Source: Sinotaia quadrata (taxonomy: Eukaryota; Mollusca; Gastropoda; Architaenioglossa; Viviparidae). Taken from it: a stretch of DNA of 64,000 bases. Position 1 is the first letter of the stretch. Each line of letters starts with the position of its first letter. Shown here one piece after another: positions 51,201 to 61,220 of the stretch. The position numbers and the translations under genes are program-made. The stretch lies in assembly GCA_028829895.1 (NCBI GenBank), contig CM054181.1, positions 45,128,759-45,192,758 on the forward strand, read 5' to 3'. Below the pieces are notes generated by a model, which saw only the letters and a list, made by a program, of their open reading frames with translations, ran no database searches and was not told the DNA's origin.

Positions 51201-54200
51201 CAGAAAGCAAGCATGCACTTCATTGCTGGAATAATGCACCTTATTAGTACAAAAGCACCTTACTGTCTGCATTATCATTTCACTTATTCATTGGGTTTTG
51301 ATAGACACTTTTTCCTCCACAGGCAGGAGAGGGAAGGAATTGTCCACCTGACCTTGAATGCCGAGCTGTTTCCAGTCCATCTGTGAAGGAAAGTCTAATG
51401 ACACAAATTCTGGATTACTCCGTGTTGACAACCCCTAGTTTCCTCTCACACCAATCAGTTGCACAGACTCAGTGCACATTGATAGTCATGAGAAGACAGA
51501 TATGGCAGATAGAAATTATGTCAGGTCAGGTCATTAATAATATTCTGGCAGAGACTGTGACCCAGACAATTGACCAGTTACCATTTGATGTGTAGACAAA
51601 CTTTCTGCATCAGTGGAACTTATGTTTACAAAAAATACTGACGAGAGTACCAGTCTTATTGCTACAAGCCATGAACATTATGTAAATGGTTATAAAATCC
51701 ACTTCTTTACCAGTATCACATACTTTTTCTAAGACAGCGGTTTCTAAGATGTTGCAGTGGATAGACATGCAAAGTTTACATTTTCTTTCACATATGTCTC
51801 TACCTTTCCAGGGAGCCTTTAAACATGGTTAAGGATGTCTTTCTTTGGAGTCTTCTAAATAGGATATGGTATATCAATTATCAGGTTTAATTTTAAAGAC
51901 AGTCTACATTAAATTAATATGTTAAAATAGCAGATGAAAGCAATTTTCTTGTGACAATTGCTGCTGCTTAATTTTTCATTTTACTGATTTTACACCAATT
52001 TGTCACTGTCTAAGTGTCTTAAGTTTCATCTGTAGTAGAGTATTGTGTACTCTTTCGCATTTCTTAGAAACAGCTTTGAAATCATGATGCCAGTTTGCAT
52101 TACATTTTAATACAACTCGTGTTTACCTTTACCTAAACATAGATATTAATTATTCCCGATGTTTTTTTTTAATTTTTATTTGTTATAGAGGAGACTAGTT
52201 AACTATGCATTTATGTTTAATTAAACATGCACTTTGTCCGAGCTTTTGGTAATCTTTATGCAAATGATGCATATTTCTTCAACTTTGCTCCAGCACTCAA
52301 ATTGATAGGATGAAAGAGCTAAAGTACATCAAGTGCAAAGTCGTACTCAACAATATTGAAGAGGAAATCACATTGCTCACTCTTCATGCTAAAACACTTA
52401 CGGTAAGGGAACTATTAATATAAACTTAATGTAAGGATTATATTCAGAAATGTTATGTCCTTATAGGCTGTTACTTCATTATTATTATTATTATTCAGCC
52501 TTTTCCCACGAATTATGTTGATGATTGGTTGTGAACCAAGTTTCTGGGGGGAATCCAAGCTTTTTTACAGAGTATGTGCTTTCCAGGTAGTTTATTCCCA
52601 GATGTTATGTTCTCCAAGGTTTCATTCACTACATGTATCACTTCTGCTTCTCTGGATTTCTACTCTGAGATCCTAGTATTTTCTCTCTTTTTTTCTTTCA
52701 TTTATTAAGTGGTGAGATGAAAGATGTGAATCTGCTGTTTCTTCGTTCTTTCTCACTTCCCATGTGCCTGCCATATTGTCAGCATCTTGCTTTTTGGAGT
52801 GTAATTCTCGTTTTATTATTATATTATATTTTGTACGTATAGCCCTTACCAGCAAATGAATGATGATGATGTTGGTGAAGAACAGACAGAGCCAGAAGTT
52901 GGAATTTTCATAAATTTGATGAAGTGATCCAAGCAGCATATACTAGAATGATGTAATTCTGAATATGATTCCTTCAAAATAACATGCAACATTACAGATG
53001 ATTTGAGAAGCAAGAAGTGTTTGAGTATTTTAGAAGACAACAATGACAGTTGCCCATCACTGAGTTCTGAAGGAAGATAACTAGCAACAGATGAGCTTAT
53101 GCCATCAACTTCTGGAAGTGAACCACAGCTATTTACACTTCATCTATGACTCACTGTCCATTACTAAAGAGTGTTGTCATGGGAAGAGAAGCTTAATCAT
53201 CACATCCTGTACAATATTGACCATCATCATTCATCATACAGTCACTATTGTAATCAGTATCATAATTTTGACTATGCATTATTTTCGCTTTATTCACTTA
53301 TCTCAGAACACAAATCCACACAAACTGTGACTCCACTGTGTGTACTTTAGAAAATGATGCACTGCAGACTGACATGCATTTGTTTATGATTTTGGTGACA
53401 CAGCAGTTTTAATGTGGTATTCTACAACAAAGCATAATAATGAATAGTAAATATTTTGGATATTTTGTTCTTCATATGCAGTAATATTTAAACATTAAAA
53501 AATTCAATAACAGATATTAGTTATTGATATGTATATATGGTGATGTTTTAGTGTTACATGTATTTCATAAATTGTGTGAATATTTGAATATAACTTACTT
53601 GTCATTAATACTGAAGTGATACTATTGATTTTGGTGATGTTTTAGTGGCATTGCCATAAATAGTATGATGAAGGTTGTGTTTAATTTTCTGGTCATTGTT
53701 ATAAAAGTGACACACACTGATTATATAATTATGATTCCAGATGGCACTTTCCTTTCTGCAGCAAGGAATGGATGCTAAGGTGGTCAGCACTGGACAAGGC
53801 ACTGAAGAGATAGTGAGTCTTAGGACATAAAGCAATTTTGCACGTAAAGCATCTGTATCAGCAACAAGCACACTGACTTAATTAATTACATATTTTATAA
53901 GTCTGACTGAAACAGTTTTTTCTAAAGCTTAAAATATTAATGTATCCTTTAAGAATTATGCATTATCAGCAGTTCCCTCTTCCCTTAAACTGTAGGTGAA
54001 ATACAGAGTACTTAATTGTCATATTCATTCATTTATTTCCTGCTGTCCTCCCTTTTCAAATTCTTTCCTTTTTCACCAGATGATGTGCTCCACATTTAGG
54101 AAAGACTTCTGTGAAAGTTTTCATTCACTTGCAGTACTTTGGAAAACATGTGACAATTTCACCTCGGTTTATTACTCACTGTTGCTTTAGTTTTTAGTAT

Positions 54201-57200
54201 TAGACTTTTTTTTATAAGTTATACAGTCCAAAAGAATATATGTACTTATTTTTGTTTATATTAGTACCTTGAAGCATTTTATTTTAATTTTGTAAGATTT
54301 TGAAAACTGAAAAGGTGCACTTGCATTCTCACAGATTAGTGTCAGTATAAATCACAGTGTAATTGTTATCAGAGAACAGAAATGGAGTTATAGAGAGACA
54401 AGCAATAATAGTTTGTACATAATCCTCTCTAGATGCTGCTGCAATAGTTTTTCATGAACTTTCTCAACAAAGTCACAGACTTATTGCTCACAATAGAATT
54501 GTCAGTTCTTCACACGTTTCTCTTGCACACTCTAGGATATTCATGGGCCGCTGTTCTCTTGAGACTAATCTAGGTTCTCCTTTGCTGTATTAGTTCCCTC
54601 AAACAGAACAACAATGTAGCAATTTCCAGTAACTTGTACGAGAAATTCCACAATGTAGTTGAGCATACTTTGCCACCACACATCAACAGAGTGCAGTGTA
54701 TCCCTACACTTACACATTCGAGATAGAACTTCTCGAATCTACCATGGTCATAGCAGTTTATAAATCAGTAACCAGAAGATTCTAGTAAAAAGGCTGTTTA
54801 TTCCCTGTAAAATATTATCAGGGAACAAATGCTAAGCTTTCAGTTTATTCATCTATAACTCCATTCTTTCTTACATTCAAGTTTCAACTTACAGTTTCCT
54901 GCAACAGTATTTACATATATTAGCCTTATATATATCCATACAGCATAATAAATACAAGATAATAGTTTTATGAGCATGTTCACCAGAAACACTGCCAAGT
55001 GTTCAACATACAAGCATCATAATTCACAACTGTAGAAGTAATAGTCTACTCACATAATACATCTCTACATAAAACACAAGTATAATATATCAATAGCAAA
55101 ATGCATGAAATATTTCAAAGACCATTCTCTCTCAATCAGTCAGTTAACTCACCATTAAGCTAATGGCCACCTTTCATGACCAGACTTCTTCCACACCAAA
55201 TTCAAAGTGATTAGAAAATAAATTCTTTTCAACAGGTAAACTTTGATCTCAGCTGGTCTTGTTCATGTGTAAATCTTAACATTGGATAATAAAACCACTC
55301 CTCCACCTGAGGTGTTTACTCTAAAAATATCATCATAAGCAGTGCCCAAGGTCAGGTCACATTAACTTTGGCAACAAAGATATAATTATTAAGTATAGAA
55401 ATAGGGATAGGAAAATTTACTCTGCCACACTCTTTTCAAAACCTAAAATCCCACCCTATGTAGTTTGTCAGTCTATAAAATCATAAAAGGTTAAAATGTG
55501 GATGTTGAAACCCTAAATCAAACAATACAACATTCCAAACAAACAATATATTAATAGAAAAACATATGAATATAGGATGCAGAAGTACAGTATTTGAACT
55601 TGCAATAAGGAAAATGATCGTTATATGTGGTTGCATTTTAAATACTGTCGAGCAGAATATTATTTAGTACTAAGGATGGTTAGGTGAACGGAACTATTTT
55701 GTTTTAATTTTTTCTTATTTCTATCATTTTGGGGGTTATTATAATAGTGTTGTGTTGTTATGATGTAACTTTAACATGTTACTATTATATATATTTAGAA
55801 GCATAGTTTGGCTGGTGTGTGTTAAATAAAGTCACAATGTTTTATCAGCCATAAAAGGCTGTTTAGATCTGAGTTTTGTAACATATTAATTCTAAAATAA
55901 TATTTCCTTGTACAGCAGTTATACTACATTGTAGCTGCTGTTGTTGAAAGGGTAAAGTTTGTAAATTAATATCATGTAGTTATCTTCATTATAGTATTAG
56001 AAATATGATAAGACATAAATGCTTTACCTATGATAATATTAATGTGTTCACTCTTGTATAAATTTTGGACCAGTTCACTCACATTACAGCATGCTTGTTA
56101 ACTCACTAATATTTGATTCTGCCATATTGCTTTCAATAAATGTGATATGAATGATGCCATACAACACTGGCAGCATAGACTTCTTTAATTCTAGTACTAG
56201 TAGTGCTGAAAAGTCAATGCGGAATTGAAGTATTGTCATATTGTACTGCTGTTGTAACTTAAAAGGACTGGGGAAAAGATGTCAGGTTTGCATGATGGAT
56301 TTTATAAGGAATAGGTTACGTTTGTGTACTGTATGTGGCAAATTTATTCATCTGCAGAATGACATCTGTGATGCTGTTTTTCTAAGTTGATTGGTTTAAA
56401 ACAGAATATCAATCTAGATTATAAAGAAGATTGATAAGAGAGTTGCTTTCTTTTAGATTTATTCATTATTAAAGTCAGACAAAGTCTTCATGCTGATTTA
56501 TACTTGACCATATCAGAATCGGATTATGATGAGTGTGTGTCCATGCTAGGTATATCTTTGTACTAACACATTACTGAACCAGACTCAGATTTTCAATGCA
56601 CTTTTATCTCCAAAGAGTTAATGTTAATCACTAAGGAAATTCACAATAAAGTAATTAATTCTTAGTAAGTTCAAATGTTCTAATTAATTAGCATTTCACA
56701 GGAACCCCACCTGTACACAAATCATGAAGTGTGTGTATTTCTGTTTCAGGTTATGAAATTTTTGCTGTTTTCCTAATAGTTATGTGATTGTGTTGTCATT
56801 ATAACTATGTGAGGAAAATAGCACAAGTTTTAAATGCCAAAGCATCATTTATACAAAAATTATACATTAACAAAAATTTGTTGGAATGTTTTTGTAATGC
56901 TTTTTTTTATTCACCATAAAACTTGTGGGCTGCAAAAGTTTCAACTTGCAAATATATTATCATGTTTGGAGCCCTTAACCAAATGATAGATTGGTTGAGT
57001 TATTAATCTTATTCATATCTTGTAACTTTTCCCCCACTGATCTCTTCTGCTTTGCTTTAACATAAATCTTGATATCTTCTAGCATGCTGCTTGCTCTCCA
57101 TCCTTCATAGATGATGCATGAATGAATTAAATTTGTTTCAGTTTATTACTACACAAACAACAAAAGTTACAAAATATGATCTGGAAATGCTTAGTCCCTG

Positions 57201-60200
57201 CAGGGTGTTTTCATAGACCATGTTATACTGGAATGTATAAAATTTGTAAATTTAAAAGCATATGCTGTAATTGTGCAGGAAATAGGAAAGGTTGAAATAA
57301 TGTTGCCATTCTTGCTTGATTCTTTTCTAGACCAGTGAGGCTTGAATAATATCATTTGAAAAAATTATAAACAAAACATTAATACAACCATACAACAATA
57401 TAATTAATAGCTACAAAAAAATGTCTTTCAAGATAAATTTATTTTGTTTGTTTTTTCTTTTAAATAAAACAACAAGCAAACAGTCATGTAACAATTTACA
57501 ATATAGAATTTTACATTTAAGCTTATATGTTTTTTTTGTTTGATTTTTAAACAATTTCTTTAATAATGGTTGTTGGGTTTTCGATAATTTCTATCCTCAC
57601 AGAAACCCCATGAGTCTTTTCATGTTCTCATGCTGCTAATATTAATAACAGTAGCAGAGATACATTTGTGCTGCTTAGTAATCAGTGTGTGTGTGTATTT
57701 AGAGCTATGCTTGCATCCATCTTTCTCATCTGCATAGATAGAGGAGATGGGGTGTCAGCTTGGAGTATCTTTGTCACCTGTACAACTTGCTGGTGAGTGT
57801 TTCTTGCTTCCATGTACAGATCCGCTCTTGTTAACATGTGTTTGCTTGTATTTCATACTTGCTTCAGTCATCCCATCCATTTTATTTTCATTCAGAGGAT
57901 TGTTACAATTATTGTTTGTGTTGTTTTGGTTTTTCTTGTTTGCTGTAGAATGCTTATAACTCTTTGCTGTTGCTTTACATGTATTATTATAAAATATTTG
58001 TTTTATTGTTGAAGATCTTTCTGGCACTAATAGCGCAATGAACTAGCCATAGATGTTGAAACCACCCTCATAATTTGAATGTTTTATATTTCTGAAAACA
58101 GTGATGTTCATTGTATACTTATGCAGAACACTAATATATGTTTTATACTTCTGGAAACAGTAATGTATGTTTTATACCTCTGGAAACAGTAATGTATGTT
58201 TGTTTTGGAAACAGTAAAGTATGTTTCATACCTCTGGAAACAGTAATGTATGTTTGTTGTGGAAAAAGTAATGTATGTTTTATACCTCTCGAAACAATAA
58301 TGTATATTTTATACCTCTGGAAACAGTAATATATTTGCCTGATCTTGGTTTCAAACTGTGATAAATGAAATGTTTTGCTTAATAATATGTGAGATTACAA
58401 TGATCTTCATTGCTATAAATATATTCAACTTCTCAGTCGCAGTATATTTCACTATCAGAGTTGTAAATGACTGGTAGGTTAACCCTTCTTTTTCACAATT
58501 ACTGGATATTGAAAAAGTTTTAATGGAGGGTCTTTCTTTGTGCACTTTCACAAATCTCAAGTGAAATATATCCAGAAAGAAAAATGTTCTTTTATAAACA
58601 TTAATTATAGTTTGTGTCTTTATTTTCAAATGATGGCAGTACACTGTTTGATTCAATACTTTAAACGCTGACATACATAAAGCCCCACAGATATTATGAT
58701 ACATAAACATTTCCCTTACACAGTCAGATAATAATCTTTACAAAATTAGAAAAAGGTATAGATAAACAAACATTAATATCAGTGTATTCGCATCATCATT
58801 TTCAAATGATGAAAGCCTTATTTGAGTTACCACTTTCAACACTCACATACATAAACACTGTTTGATGTTGTGACACAAAAGCACTTGTTCACACACACAC
58901 ACACACACTACATACACTCATGCATGCATGCATATGTATCACAATCTCCAACTATCTCTTCTCTTTTGTGTGTATTGAAGTATATTTTTAAACACTTTAA
59001 AAAATATATCACTTGAGGTATATAAACATTCTTTCAATCTTTAAATATTTGTATCTCTGGTAGTTTGTAATCATCAGAACCAAAATTGGATTAGGCAAGA
59101 TTTTGTTCCATAGTGTCAGAGTTTGTATACATTAAGAAATATCAAAACTTGAAATATTTCCATCATCTAAAGCATAGAGAAGGTTATTAATATTTTTTTT
59201 AAAGATAGTTTCATAGCTCTGATACTAGTGATAGGTGTGATAAGCTGACTGAAAATTGCCAACGAAATTATGGTAATTTAGGCAAGATGCTAAAGTTTCA
59301 AGACCGACATAAATGATTGTTTTAAGACTGGATTGTCATGAAGCCATTTTAAGTAAATATAAATATGAAATAAAAGATAACAATAGCCTAATATGGTAAA
59401 AACATAAAATTGACAAAGAACCAATTGGAGCATTTGTTTTAAGAAAGGTAAATACGCAGATATTTTGCAGTTTTGTAAATACATGTTTCAAGAGGATTGA
59501 GATTGTTGAGGAGCAAACCCAATCATTTCGGTACTTTGTTAAAGCTGTCCCATGATCAATCAAGGAAATAAATACCCACAATCAACACTGCTAGCGTACA
59601 GCAGTTCCAATTCTGTTCTCAAGCAAAGCCCATCAAGTAGACCGATTGCATTTTACTCTTTCTCACATGTCCACTTGGCAGATCAAAATAGTACCTGCCT
59701 TGTTTGTGATCTGATCTTCACTTCTCAAAGTATTCTGGAAGAAACATAAAAACATTTAAGCATTTAGTTTTGTCACTACTTTCTGTAGCCTGCCATATTA
59801 CAGTTCTTTATCATAATGCCTTCCTGGATAGGCAGGTGAAATTTTTTTCTTTTCTTTTCCTTTTATAATGATAAAACATAATAATAAATACTTTGTTACA
59901 TTGTATTTTAGGCTTTAGTTTATGATTATTTTTAATATCATTTTTTTAAAATACAGATCTACAATAACAAGTTTTTACAAGAATATTGTAAACTCATTAT
60001 TTTGCTTTCCTGAAGATCACATGGTGATGAAAACACCTGATTGCATAGTGAATTTAAAATTGTGTCTCTTTTGCTTTCAGATCATCTTGTATCATGTTTC
60101 CTTATCATTTAACTTTCCAGTGACAATGCTTGATTGAAGTAACGTGGAGTCAAGCTTTGCTGAATATTGTTTTATGTGAAAATTTGCTTTGGGATAGCCA

Positions 60201-61183
60201 TATAATTACAGTCATTAACTGAGCTAAAACTAGATCTTAGAGAAGCAGAGAGGGGATAGCCTAATTTACTTTGACACAAAAAATGGGCCACCATTATCAG
60301 AATTTAATATACTCCAGACAGTGATCTTCCTAAAGGGTACAGTTTCTAACTAAATCTGAATTTTATAGTATTTATACACTTGCTGATTACCAGTTCATAT
60401 TGTTGTTAACAATTATTATGATGATTATTAGGTTGGTTTAAGTCACTTGATTTATTCAAGCAGTCTTGTTCATATTATAGTCAGGATGTTAAGTGTATTT
60501 TTTTCTTTTCTGTTTTCGATATTTCTAGAAAAGGTATAATTTGTTTCAGAGTTACCATCAAAAGGACAATATTCTGCTGAGAAATTAGTCAGCCTCTCTA
60601 CATGTCCTTTTTCTCGAACCAGGCCTTTCAACTGGGAAGTATTTGTGCAGAAGTTTCCTTACTGCTGCCTGCCAAAGGTTTGCATACCGCATTTCTTATA
60701 GAAAACAATATTCTTAATAGTAAAACAGGAAGTATTCTTTGTACTTAAAACAGTCAATATTATAATATTTGCATTTATGTCATTTTTATTTTATTTATTA
60801 AGATTCGCATCAACTGACTGAGGTAGAGAACAATGTTGACTGGCCGATTTTTTTTAGTTGTTGATGCAGCTGTGTTGTTTTATTAATTTTTGTGATAATG
60901 TCACCACCTTGATGGTTCAAAAATTGCAAGAAGAATCTTGTGAAGTGATAGTACTTTTCCATCACTGTTAAAAGCATTTGCTGTAATTCGCACAAATATA
61001 TTTTAAAATTTGCATGAAAGCTTTGGTTTCTAAATTTTTATTTAAAATATTTATTTTGCTGACTCTTTTCTTTAGGTGAAAGAATATTTTAAGCCTTCAG
61101 ATTGGAAAATATCTGTGAAGCATCCTTGTGGATACTTTCTGCCTCAAAAGGATCTTGATGATAATGTCATTTATAATAATTAA
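45109..61183 (+). CDS. Gene C: uncharacterised Ser-rich protein, 9 coding exons, 511 aa
   Basis: The coding exons are 45109-45214, 48495-48553, 48797-49635, 51323-51382, 52294-52402, 53741-53812, 57738-57792, 60550-60677 and 61076-61183. The intron phases are 1, 0, 2, 2, 0, 0, 1, 0, and the total is 1536 nt with TAA. The N-terminus is basic (GLDKPRPLRKKHS). Exon 3 encodes about 280 residues rich in Ser, Gln and Asn, with patches such as KKEMKMIKEDLSVWRDSL, and is probably disordered. Exons 4-5 give a helical, possibly coiled-coil stretch (MKELKYIKCKVVLNNIEEEI). The C-terminus is compact and aromatic (RPFNWEVFVQKFPYCC, VKEYFKPSDWKI). No signal peptide or membrane segment is seen. I do not recognise the family. 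Strict phase agreement across eight junctions supports one gene. Confidence 0.75.
47800..47950. repeat. tandem repeat, about 50-bp unit, 3 copies
   Basis: CTGTCTCTCCGCATGACATC, then CCTTTTCATTTCTCTCTTTT, occurs three times within a CT-rich stretch (47550-48075) of the gene C intron after coding exon 1. The remainder of 45215-48494 is featureless AT-rich intron. Confidence 0.9.
48495..48553 (+). CDS. Gene C coding exon 2
   Basis: The acceptor is AAACAACAG|AAAAAG, phase 1; its pyrimidine tract is poor. The donor is AACCAG|GTAGGT, phase 0. The 59 nt encode the acidic peptide EKEIQPQDIAEGVENAEVNQ. Confidence 0.7.
48797..49635 (+). CDS. Gene C coding exon 3 (large, disordered region)
   Basis: The acceptor is CTGTTACAG|GTTGTA, phase 0. 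The donor is TTCACT|GTGAGG, phase 2. The 839-nt open frame encodes VVPAFKGKVSALAKSV through SSSLLSSLGSYSTS. The open frame continues upstream to 48692 through a copy of its own first codons (TTGTACCT.CTTTTAAA occurs twice), and the splice acceptor picks the second copy. If the intron is retained, TGA at 49637-49639 ends the protein at once, giving a possible short isoform. Confidence 0.82.
49714..49941. repeat. perfect 114-bp tandem duplication
   Basis: Two identical 114-bp copies start AAGTTTGTAACTGAATTTC and end CAATACTTTATATAA, followed by the start of a third. They lie in the intron 79 bp after exon 3 of gene C. Identity implies a recent origin or an assembly slip. Confidence 0.95.
51323..51382 (+). 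CDS. Gene C coding exon 4 (60 nt)
   Basis: The acceptor is TTTTTCCTCCACAG|GCAGG and the donor CCATCT|GTGAAG; phase is 2 on both sides. It encodes QEREGIVHLTLNAELFPVH in the joined frame. The other, longer open frame across this spot (to 51595) ends without a partner and does not fit phase 2. Confidence 0.65.
52294..52402 (+). CDS. Gene C coding exon 5
   Basis: The acceptor is TTTGCTCCAG|CACTCA, phase 2. The donor is CTTACG|GTAAGG, phase 0. It encodes TQIDRMKELKYIKCKVVL, then NNIEEEITLLTLHAKTLT, a helix with heptad-like leucine and isoleucine spacing. Confidence 0.72.
52475..52705 (-). mobile_element. non-LTR retrotransposon fragment (copy 4)
   Basis: It begins with (ATT)n at 52478-52495, then CAGCCTTTTCCCACGAATTA, GGTTGTGAACCAAG and TCTCTGGATTTCTACTCTGA, as in copies 1 and 2. 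It is short and internally deleted. It lies in the intron after exon 5 of gene C, antisense to it. Confidence 0.7.
53741..53812 (+). CDS. Gene C coding exon 6
   Basis: The acceptor is ATGATTCCAG|ATGGCA and the donor GAGATA|GTGAGT; both are phase 0. The 72 nt encode MALSFLQQGMDAKVV, then STGQGTEEI. Confidence 0.7.
53813..57737. other. long intron of gene C
   Basis: AT-rich. One open stretch (54081-54190) begins after TTTCACCAG|ATGATG in phase 0, reads MMCSTFRKDFCESFHSL and ends in TAG. It could be an alternative terminal exon. Nothing else is recognised. Confidence 0.4.
57738..57792 (+). CDS. Gene C coding exon 7
   Basis: The acceptor is CATCTGCATAG|ATAGAG, phase 0. The donor is GCTG|GTGAGT, phase 1. 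The 55 nt encode IEEMGCQLGVSLSPVQLA. The exon is short, but both flanking phases agree with exons 6 and 8. Confidence 0.65.
58095..58330. repeat. minisatellite, about 28-bp unit, 8 copies
   Basis: GGAAACAGTAATGTATGTTT, then TATACCTCT, repeats with short TTGT variants. It lies in the gene C intron 57793-60549, which is otherwise noncoding. Confidence 0.93.
60550..60677 (+). CDS. Gene C coding exon 8
   Basis: The acceptor is TTGTTTCAG|AGTTAC, phase 1. The donor is CCAAAG|GTTTGC, phase 0 and fairly weak. The 128 nt encode LPSKGQYSAEKLVSL, then STCPFSRTRPFNWEVF and VQKFPYCCLPK, a Cys- and aromatic-rich block likely to be folded. Confidence 0.72.
61076..61183 (+). CDS. Gene C last coding exon with stop
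   Basis: The acceptor is CTCTTTTCTTTAG|GTGAAA, phase 0. It encodes VKEYFKPSDWKISVKHP, then CGYFLPQKDLDDNVIYNN and TAA at 61181-61183. AATAAA follows 31 nt later. Confidence 0.75.
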   Translation: MKEYFKPSDWKISVKHPCGYFLPQKDLDDNVIYNN

Positions 61184-61214
61184 GGTATGGGTTTCTTTGG
61201 ACTCATTTGACCAC

Positions 61215-61220
61215 AATAAA
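61215..61220 (+). promoter_or_regulatory. probable poly(A) signal of gene C
   Basis: AATAAA 31 nt after the gene C stop codon, followed by GT- and T-rich sequence. This would give a very short 3' UTR. Confidence 0.45.

Noticed and set aside
51383..51595. Longer open frame downstream of gene C exon 4
   Set aside because: It is in a different frame from the one that agrees with phase 2 on both sides. Its end has no splice partner.
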